Positions 1 through 5,584 of a stretch of DNA of 7,396 nt are shown in pieces; within the stretch, counting starts at the first letter, position 1, and the number at the start of each line of letters is the position of its first letter. The notes beneath the pieces are model-generated. The model did no database searches. It had not been told where the DNA came from and worked only from the letters and a program-made list of their open reading frames with translations. A program made the translations under genes and the position numbers. Source of the stretch: Planctomycetota bacterium (lineage in GTDB: Bacteria; Planctomycetota; UBA8108); contig JAFGKN010000410.1 of assembly GCA_016928605.1 (NCBI GenBank), positions 1-7,396 of the forward strand, written 5' to 3'.

Positions 1-1
1 C

Positions 2-3000
2 CTCCAGGAGCAGGCCTTCGTGGTCTCCGATCCCGCCGAGCCGCCGGCGGTGCTGACGCGCGTCGAGCCGAACGAGATCCCCCGCAGCGGAGGCACGGAG
101 GTGGGCATCGTCGGCGAGCGGTTCCAGCCGAACACGATAGTAGTGATCGGCGCCCGGTCGCTCATCAGCCCGCAGTTCGTATCGGAGACGCTCATCACCG
201 GCATTGCGCCGGCCCCGGATGCCGGCGAGCCGCTCGGACCCCGTGACGTCTACGCCAGCGACGAGCGTGGAACCGCGACGCTGGTCGGCGGAGTGACCTA
301 CGTGGAGGATCCAATCCCGGTCCTCGTGGCGCGCGGCCCTGAGCAGGGCGAAGGCGTGATCGCCGAGGGCTTGATCCGCTACCGCTGGTACAACCCGATT
401 CCCTACCGGGAGATCATCATCCTCGACGAAAACGACCAGCCCGTCACCGTGGTCGACCGGGACGGCAACGAGATCTCCACTCCGCTGCCGGGAACCACCC
501 AGGAGGTCTATCTCCACCAGGAGAGCCGCCGGGAAGCGCACCACAAGGTCCAGGGAGTGACGCCCGAGGGCGAGCTCTCGCGCAAGACGGACATCTTCGC
601 GACCCAGAACGATTGCGACGACGGCGTGCGCATCACGCCGCGCGCCATCATCGGCGAGACCGAGTTCGCGCTCTACGGAGGACACCCGCCCGCCGAGAAC
701 CTCAATCCCTGCGGCGGCGACGTCGACTGCTGGCTGCTGGGCCAGTGCGCGACGGATACGAATGATCTCTACTCGCAGTACGAGTACGGATTGAATGTCA
801 ACGGCGCCGGCACGGAACGGCTCGCCGAGACCGGGCTCATCCGGACGGCGGCTCAGCTCGCGGCGATCCCCGATCGCGACAAGGTCGTCACCGGATTCAC
901 GCTCACGAAGGATGCCCTCAAGCTCGAGATCGGCGCCTACTACCAGAAGACCGCGCCCCACCCAGGTGGCTCGCTGCGGGGCCGGCTCACGCTGGTGCGT
1001 CCTTTCGAGGCCGGCGTGCCGCTCTTCGACACCGAGTTCGAGTTCCCCGGTATACTCTCCGGCAAGCCGAAGGCCTGGAACAGCGCCATTGTCTCGCGGG
1101 TGTGCGAGGGCGCCGACTACCGCCCGCCGGAGTGCCCGGACAAGCCGCCAGCCGATGTCCTCCCGATGCCGGCCGGAGACTACCTGCTGGAGATCTACGC
1201 GGTCGGCGGCGACAGGGAGCCCTACTATCTTTTTGGCAGCGACCAGCACGATGAGCCGAAGCTCATCCCCGGAGTCCCCTGTCCCCCTTACCCGGCGGTC
1301 GAGGTCACCGACGTCACCGGCAGCGACAGTCTGCCGGAGATGGACGGCATCGACGCGGTGGCCTTCTCCATGCCGATCCCGGGCTCCGAGATCATCTACG
1401 CCTGGCTGCAGTTCCGCGGGGAGTGGAAGGATGCCTGCGGCGTGCCCCACCCGATCCCCTCGGCCGATCCGGAGGACCAGAACCCCTCCTTCCAGTACGA
1501 GTGGGTGATCCAGGAGAAACCACCCTTTCCCCCCATCTTCACGCGGATGGCCAGAGCCGAGGTGATCCTGACGCAGTGGAAGTGCTACTACGTGACGGTG
1601 ACGGTGAGAGATCTCAGGTGCGGGGCGAGCCGCACGTACGGTACCCAGGTCTCGGTCTATCCTCAGGAGATCGAGTGCCCGGTCGAACGCTACCACGATT
1701 TCCTCTTCCCCACTCCCGATCCCGGCGGCATCTACGGCGTCGCCGGGCTCGATCCTCCTCCGGGGGGAGCGGCACGCGGCGAGTTCCAGAGCACGCGGCC
1801 GGTCGAGTTCCGGGTGATGGTCGTGCCGCGATGCGACGGTGGTCGGTTCACGCCGGCCACCGCGGAGGATGTGAGGTTCGAGCTGGTCAACGCAGGACAA
1901 GTCGTGGCGGCCTCGAACCCGAGCGATCCAGAAGGCGAGGGGGAGCTGATCAAAGTGATCGACGAGTGCGGCGACGTCGAAGCAGGCAAGCCGAAGTACT
2001 TCCGCGTGCTCGTCGAGGACCTGGGGAGGCTTCCGGATCAATTCCTGGAGAAGAGCTTCCAGGACGTTCAGTTCCGGGCGATCAGCGTCCAGTACCGCGA
2101 CCTGAGCGGAACCTCACATCCCGTCCCCGAAGCACAGATTCCGGTCCCCATCGGCAGGCCCCTGCACCTCACGAACAGCCCCCCCTGCCTGGATCACGGC
2201 TACTGGAGCGGCTACTTCGACGAGAAGGACGAGTCCTACCACTTCACGGTAAAGGTTTCCCCCGAGGCGCAGTTCCAGTTCGCTGACGACGAGATGCGTT
2301 ACAGCCGCGAGCTTCCACTTCCCATCGACGTCCCGGGCGGCGTCTCGATCCCCAGCCTCGAGAGCCGCCTCAACGTGGGATTGGTCACCCGATTCCTGAT
2401 GAAGGACGGGGTGTGGCTGCCCGAGCCCGCCACCAGCATGGTAGCGGGCCTGGTGCTCTCGAACGAGCTCAACGGCGCGCCGCTCGACGTCGCGCCGCTT
2501 TCGGCCAAGGGCGAGGGCCTCGGCGCCGACGGCGGAGGCGGCCAGTTCGGAGAGCCCTATCGCTGGTGCCACCACGAGCAGATCCTGCGCGGCGGCTTCC
2601 GGCAGACCCTCGTGGAGACGCTGCTCTATGCGGGCGCCATCGGCCCGGTTCCCGTCGAGATGTGGGGTACCATCGAGCTGGGCATGGACTACGGAGTCGA
2701 TGCTTACATCGACGCCGAGATCTCTCCCTTCGCACCGCTGACGACGGGTCCGTTCATCGAGAACCACCTGTACCTGCTGTCGCACGTCAAAGTCTACCTG
2801 CCGTGCGGAGTGCGAGCCGACGTGCTCTTCGGCGTCTTCTCGGTGGCGGTGCGCATGGTCCCGGAGGCCGATTTCCGGCTGGACACCCACGTGGGAGTCA
2901 GCGATGGGACGACGGTCCACGAGCGCTGCGTCTCGGGAACGCTCGGTCTCAGCCTCGAAGCCGAGGCCTGCGTCGACCTGCTCTTCTGGGATGAGTGCTG

Positions 3001-5527
3001 GGGCAAGACCGTCACGCTGCTCAGGGATGAGCCGCTCTTTGCGAGCGGCCTCCTGAACGTCGAAATCGATCCCACCACCTGCGATGACAAGGCCGCCGGG
3101 GGAAGGCTCGGCGGACGTCGGAAGGACGGAGGCGGCGACCTCGGCCTCAAGGAGCAGCCATCGATCACTATCTACATCGAGGAGAGCGCGCCGGCGACGG
3201 CGATTTCCCCGAGCGGAGAGACGACGCTCGACGCCTATGTCGACGCGGATGGGCAGGGCGTCGTCGTGATCGACGGCGATCTCGTGATCCCGGTGGTGAC
3301 GAATCCGGCGATTCCCGTCTTCCACAAGGTACGTGATCCCGCCGCAGCCTTTTTGAGCGACGACGTCGCCCTCGTGGCCTTCACGCGGACCGTTCCGGAC
3401 AGCCCTCCCTCGCCCGCGGATCCCCAGAACCCGACGCTGCTGGAGCGGAACCAGCTCGCGGCCATGCAGGACATCTATGTCTACCGGTACCGCAACGTCG
3501 ACGTGCTCGGCTGGTCAGAGGACGAGGCGAGCGGATCTCCCTTCGCCATGAGCGATGCACCGGGCGCTCCGCTGGCGGACAAGCGCGCCGACGGACGGCC
3601 GGCGCTCGTCGCCGCCCACGCAGCACCGGATCCGTGGGCGATGCTGGCCTGGGTGCGCTACACGACGTTCGCCTTCTTCGCCGATGACGGCTGGGGAACG
3701 ATGCTGCAGCCAGCATTCAACCCGATCCTCGGGATCGACGAGCTCAGACCGACGCTGGTGCACAGGATCCGGCCGCGCCTCGAGGCGACGGCGATCTACA
3801 CCCGCCGGCTGGACGAGGACGGCACTGCGATCGACGAGCCGCGGATCATCTCCCCGCCGGGCATCAACATCGAGCCGGCGCTCGCCATGCTGCCGGGAGG
3901 AGACGTCGCCTACTGCGTCTGGGTGCACGACTCGACCCCCGGCCACAAGAACCTGATCGACTCCAACGTCGGCCGGCGGCTCCTCTTCTCCGTCTACTCC
4001 CTTGCCAGCGATCAGTGGAGTCCTGCCGCCGACGTGGTGCTGAATCCCGATGCCTACCCCGGCATCCTCGAGCCGAGCATCGCCATCCGAAGGGATGCAG
4101 GAGGCAACATCGACGGCATCCTCGCCTTCACGGCGATGGCAGAGGACGTCCCCGAGAACCACACGGGCCTCTACGGATCGGGGCGCTTCATCTTCGTCTC
4201 CTACCTCGAGGATGGCATCTTCGGCGAGCCGGTTCTCCTCCACGAGCGCTGCGCTCAACGCACGGAGGGTTTCTGGGTCACGGTGCGGGGCCTCGAGGAG
4301 CCCGGCGATCTGGTGGAAGTCGATGGCTCGCACTTCCGGAAGCCCGGGTGGGTCGTCACGTGGGAACGCTGTGGTCCCATCGGCTCGCCGCTGGCATCGG
4401 GGGGTCTGATGACCTCCGTGCTTCCGACGGAGAGCCGGCAGTGGACGGACGCGAGGAGCTTGACCACCCTCGGCCAGATCACCTCGAACACCGCGATGGC
4501 CGCGGGTATCAACGGCATCCGAACGATCCACCTGGATGGAGGCGATGGCCGCATGGAGCCTGCCGCCAAGCGGCTGAAGGACAAGGACGCGCCGACCTTC
4601 CGGGCGATGAACACGATCCTCCAGCCCGACCTCGCGATCCTGAGCTGCGCACTCGGCGATCCGTTCGCCGCGCCCGGCCACATCACCACGGTCACGATCG
4701 AGATCGAGAACCGCGGACTGAGCGGATCGGCTCTCGACGAGTCCGGCGCGAGCGTGGTGCAGCTCAAGGCCACGCTGCTCGACCCGGACGGCAGACCGAG
4801 GGACGAGGTCTACCTCGATGTCCCCGAGATCGCTCCCGGCGCGTCGGCGAAGGTCGTGGTCGAGGACATGGAGATGATGCTCGATCCGGTGCGCGTGCTC
4901 GTCGAGCTCGATCCGAATCCCGGTGACAGCAATCCATCGAACGACACATGCGAGCTTCACATGGGCGTCCGCTCGCCGGAAAACCTCCGGTGCGAGCCGG
5001 TCCTCCTTTCGGATGCAGATCAGAGACTCGTCGCAGAGCTCCTCTGGACGAATCCCCTGGAGTACGAGCAGATCGACATCTACCGCGACGGCCGGATCAT
5101 CGTCATCCTGCCGGGCACATCCACGATGTTCGTCGATCTCTACGTCGAGCCCGGCGAGCACACGTACGAGGTGCGCGGCCGCATCCGCACCGGCGCGTCG
5201 CTCCGCATCGCCGAGGTCTGTACGGTCGAGCCTCCAGTGGCCGAAGAGCCGCTCTTCCGCCGCGGCGACGCGGATGGAAACTCGAGGGTCGAGATCACCG
5301 ACGCAGTCCGCATCCTCAGCTATCTCTACCTCGGCGGCCCTGGGCCGGAGTGTCCCGACGCCGCGGACGCCGACGACAACGGCAGGATCGAGATCACCGA
5401 CCCGATCCGCATCCTCGGCTACCTCTACCTTGGCAGCGCAGCGCCGCCGGCGCCCGGACCCAACATCTGCGGCGAGGACCCGACGAAGGAGGACACGCTC
5501 CCCGAGTGCGTCTATCCCTGCCCGTGA
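2..5527 (+). CDS. Giant secreted multidomain protein, 5'-truncated (IPT/TIG, Fn3-like, propeller-like, CARDB, dockerin-like C-terminus)
   Basis: This frame is open from base 2 to the TGA at 5525-5527, so the true start and any signal peptide lie left of the window. Residue numbers here count the GTG at base 20 as residue 1. Visible modules are IPT/TIG (about 10-97), an Fn3-like domain (116-196), an unrecognised Cys-rich beta-type block (200-1046), a propeller-like repeat region (1085-1500), CARDB (1536-1650), a second Fn3-like domain (1652-1738) and a dockerin-like pair of calcium loops (1749-1806), then a Cys/Pro tail ending CVYPCP. There are about thirty cysteines, which suits a disulfide-stabilised extracytoplasmic protein. 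No LPXTG, PEP-CTERM or transmembrane anchor is visible. Such chains of binding modules are typical of secreted or surface proteins of planctomycete-like bacteria. A structural, adhesive or carbohydrate-associated role is inference. No enzyme motif was recognised, but the missing N-terminus could carry one. Confidence 0.93.
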   Translation, partial: LQEQAFVVSDPAEPPAVLTRVEPNEIPRSGGTEVGIVGERFQPNTIVVIGARSLISPQFVSETLITGIAPAPDAGEPLGPRDVYASDERGTATLVGGVTYVEDPIPVLVARGPEQGEGVIAEGLIRYRWYNPIPYREIIILDENDQPVTVVDRDGNEISTPLPGTTQEVYLHQESRREAHHKVQGVTPEGELSRKTDIFATQNDCDDGVRITPRAIIGETEFALYGGHPPAENLNPCGGDVDCWLLGQCATDTNDLYSQYEYGLNVNGAGTERLAETGLIRTAAQLAAIPDRDKVVTGFTLTKDALKLEIGAYYQKTAPHPGGSLRGRLTLVRPFEAGVPLFDTEFEFPGILSGKPKAWNSAIVSRVCEGADYRPPECPDKPPADVLPMPAGDYLLEIYAVGGDREPYYLFGSDQHDEPKLIPGVPCPPYPAVEVTDVTGSDSLPEMDGIDAVAFSMPIPGSEIIYAWLQFRGEWKDACGVPHPIPSADPEDQNPSFQYEWVIQEKPPFPPIFTRMARAEVILTQWKCYYVTVTVRDLRCGASRTYGTQVSVYPQEIECPVERYHDFLFPTPDPGGIYGVAGLDPPPGGAARGEFQSTRPVEFRVMVVPRCDGGRFTPATAEDVRFELVNAGQVVAASNPSDPEGEGELIKVIDECGDVEAGKPKYFRVLVEDLGRLPDQFLEKSFQDVQFRAISVQYRDLSGTSHPVPEAQIPVPIGRPLHLTNSPPCLDHGYWSGYFDEKDESYHFTVKVSPEAQFQFADDEMRYSRELPLPIDVPGGVSIPSLESRLNVGLVTRFLMKDGVWLPEPATSMVAGLVLSNELNGAPLDVAPLSAKGEGLGADGGGGQFGEPYRWCHHEQILRGGFRQTLVETLLYAGAIGPVPVEMWGTIELGMDYGVDAYIDAEISPFAPLTTGPFIENHLYLLSHVKVYLPCGVRADVLFGVFSVAVRMVPEADFRLDTHVGVSDGTTVHERCVSGTLGLSLEAEACVDLLFWDECWGKTVTLLRDEPLFASGLLNVEIDPTTCDDKAAGGRLGGRRKDGGGDLGLKEQPSITIYIEESAPATAISPSGETTLDAYVDADGQGVVVIDGDLVIPVVTNPAIPVFHKVRDPAAAFLSDDVALVAFTRTVPDSPPSPADPQNPTLLERNQLAAMQDIYVYRYRNVDVLGWSEDEASGSPFAMSDAPGAPLADKRADGRPALVAAHAAPDPWAMLAWVRYTTFAFFADDGWGTMLQPAFNPILGIDELRPTLVHRIRPRLEATAIYTRRLDEDGTAIDEPRIISPPGINIEPALAMLPGGDVAYCVWVHDSTPGHKNLIDSNVGRRLLFSVYSLASDQWSPAADVVLNPDAYPGILEPSIAIRRDAGGNIDGILAFTAMAEDVPENHTGLYGSGRFIFVSYLEDGIFGEPVLLHERCAQRTEGFWVTVRGLEEPGDLVEVDGSHFRKPGWVVTWERCGPIGSPLASGGLMTSVLPTESRQWTDARSLTTLGQITSNTAMAAGINGIRTIHLDGGDGRMEPAAKRLKDKDAPTFRAMNTILQPDLAILSCALGDPFAAPGHITTVTIEIENRGLSGSALDESGASVVQLKATLLDPDGRPRDEVYLDVPEIAPGASAKVVVEDMEMMLDPVRVLVELDPNPGDSNPSNDTCELHMGVRSPENLRCEPVLLSDADQRLVAELLWTNPLEYEQIDIYRDGRIIVILPGTSTMFVDLYVEPGEHTYEVRGRIRTGASLRIAEVCTVEPPVAEEPLFRRGDADGNSRVEITDAVRILSYLYLGGPGPECPDAADADDNGRIEITDPIRILGYLYLGSAAPPAPGPNICGEDPTKEDTLPECVYPCP
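47..310 (+). other. IPT/TIG domain (residues about 10-97)
   Basis: The segment opens with a classic IPT/TIG pattern: a hydrophobic strand, then VEPNEIPRSGGTEVGIVGER, where P..G...GG..V.I.G..F is the family signature. It continues with a strand reading IVVIGARSL, a variable middle, and a closing strand GGVTYVEDP. IPT/TIG is an immunoglobulin-like fold common in large bacterial surface proteins, often in tandem. The residues just before it (frame from base 2, LQEQAFVVSDPAEPPAVLT) read like the closing strand and linker of a preceding similar domain, so the truncated part may carry more copies. That last point is inference. Confidence 0.8.
365..607 (+). other. Fn3-like beta-sandwich domain, N-proximal copy (residues about 116-196)
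   Basis: The domain has the pattern RYRWYNPIPYREIIILDE, then a loop, then LPGTTQEVYL and a closing strand pair around HHKVQGVTPEGEL. The W.NP..Y..I.I ... LPGT ... V.G order matches Fn3-like domains that sit between binding modules in secreted bacterial proteins. The same order of signature residues recurs near the C-terminus at 4973-5233. This copy has a longer loop, VTVVDRDGNEIS, between the second strand and LPGT. A role as a spacer or protein-interaction module is inferred. The assignment rests on pattern only. Confidence 0.5.
617..3157 (+). other. Unrecognised Cys-rich, beta-strand-rich central block with Gly-rich linkers (residues about 200-1046)
   Basis: I do not recognise a named family here. 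The block carries about twenty cysteines, for example C231, C237 and C243, and a cluster C970, C984, C993 and C1021. It has many short alternating hydrophobic strands separated by Pro/Gly turns. A subregion around residues 380-405 (DYLLEIYAVGGDREPYYLFG) and another around 518-548 (YYVTVTVRD ... TQVSVYP) look like ends of beta-sandwich domains, the latter PKD- or Fn3-like. Residues 883-965 form a long run of alternating strands. Two glycine-rich hinges are visible: 828-843, and 1026-1041, which is basic and reads GGRLGGRRKDGGGD. The block continues the extracytoplasmic chain, and its fold and ligand are unknown. Confidence 0.45.
3272..4519 (+). other. Irregular beta-propeller-like repeat region (residues about 1085-1500)
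   Basis: A recurring unit made of (E/D/R)P-A-hydrophobic, a short loop, then a hydrophobic strand A-(F/W)-T/V can be seen by eye. Copies are RDPAAAFLSDDVALVAFTRT (from residue 1105), RPALVAAHAAPDPWAMLAWV (1193), EPALAMLPGGDVAYCVWVHD (1285) and EPSIAIRRDAGGNIDGILAF (1351). A weaker fifth is GWVVTWERCG (about 1443). Spacing of roughly 65-95 residues fits propeller blades, as in sialidase-like or WD-like propellers, but no Asp-box motif is obvious and the sheets are irregular. Propellers in such proteins usually bind ligands or serve as scaffold; no active-site residues can be proposed from the sequence. Confidence 0.5.
4625..4969 (+). other. CARDB-type adhesion domain (residues about 1536-1650)
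   Basis: The segment begins PDLAILSCALGDPFAAPGHI and runs into TVTIEIENRGLSGS, matching the CARDB signature of PDL, then an APG turn, then a strand with a N.G motif. It closes with the typical IAPGASAKVVVED strand and a VLVELDPNPGDSNPSNDTCE ending, where the N....SN(D/E) motif is diagnostic of CARDB. CARDB is an immunoglobulin-like cell-adhesion-related domain found in bacterial and archaeal surface proteins. Its presence supports an extracellular location for the whole chain. Confidence 0.8.
4973..5233 (+). other. Fn3-like beta-sandwich domain, C-proximal copy (residues about 1652-1738)
   Basis: Directly after CARDB the chain reads PENLRCEPV, then VAELLWTNPLEYEQIDIYRD, LPGTSTMFVDLYVEPGEHTY and EVRGRIRTGASL. 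This order of W.NP..Y..I.I.RDG, LPGT, the EPGEHTYEVRG strand pair and a closing Cys strand is a common form of Fn3-like domain in planctomycete-type secreted proteins. It resembles the N-proximal copy at 365-607. A paired Cys near each end (C1658 and C1734) could form a disulfide closing the sandwich, which is inference. It probably acts as a spacer ahead of the dockerin-like module. Confidence 0.65.
5264..5437 (+). other. Dockerin-like C-terminal module with two calcium loops (residues about 1749-1806)
   Basis: Two 12-residue EF-hand-type loops are visible. Loop 1 has D1750, D1752, N1754 and D1761 at positions 1, 3, 5 and 12. Loop 2 has D1783, D1785, N1787 and D1794 at the same positions. 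Each is followed by a helix, AVRILSYLYLGG and PIRILGYLYLGS, giving the loop-helix duplication of type I dockerins. After it comes a Pro-rich tail with three cysteines ending the protein. In clostridia dockerins bind cohesins in cellulosomes. In planctomycete-like bacteria such modules end many large secreted proteins without known cohesin partners, and may serve in attachment or sorting. Calcium binding is well supported by the residues; the partner is unknown. Confidence 0.8.
5288..5437 (+). repeat. Imperfect 51-bp direct repeat encoding the dockerin duplication
   Basis: The segments 5288-5338 and 5387-5437 share 43 of 51 bases by my count, starting 99 bases apart. Both encode (V/I)EITD..RIL.YLYLG. 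Several differences are third-base changes. The repeat explains the two calcium loops as an internal duplication and is a coding feature, not a mobile or regulatory one. Confidence 0.8.
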
Positions 5528-5584
5528 TGGAGTGAGCCAAGGATCTCGCCCCGCAGAGGGATCGAGGATTGGAGCCGATCCGCC
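5528..5584. other. Convergent intergenic gap, at most a weak hairpin
   Basis: The two genes end tail to tail here, so a bidirectional terminator would be expected. The best structure I find is a 6-bp stem, GATCTC at 5542-5547 with GGGATC at 5558-5563, including one G-U pair and a 10-base loop. There is no T tract on either strand. I do not call it an intrinsic terminator; Rho-dependent ending is possible. Confidence 0.3.

Noticed and set aside
6..22. AGGAG at 6-10 with GTG at 20 as a real start of the giant gene
   Set aside because: The frame is open upstream to the window edge, the protein would begin directly at an IPT domain without a signal peptide, and the AGGAG is explained as Gln-Glu codons. 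Truncation is the simpler reading.
2114..3325. Minus-strand open frame (403 codons)
   Set aside because: Shadow of the giant gene with the same Arg/Asp/Val-rich composition and no recognisable motif.
3515..5161. Long open frame on the minus strand (548 codons)
   Set aside because: It lies wholly opposite the giant gene, its protein is rich in Arg, Asp, Val and His without domains, and long antisense frames are expected in GC-rich coding DNA.
5542..5563. Possible terminator hairpin between the convergent genes
   Set aside because: The stem is only 6 bp with a G-U pair and a 10-base loop, and no T tract follows on either strand.
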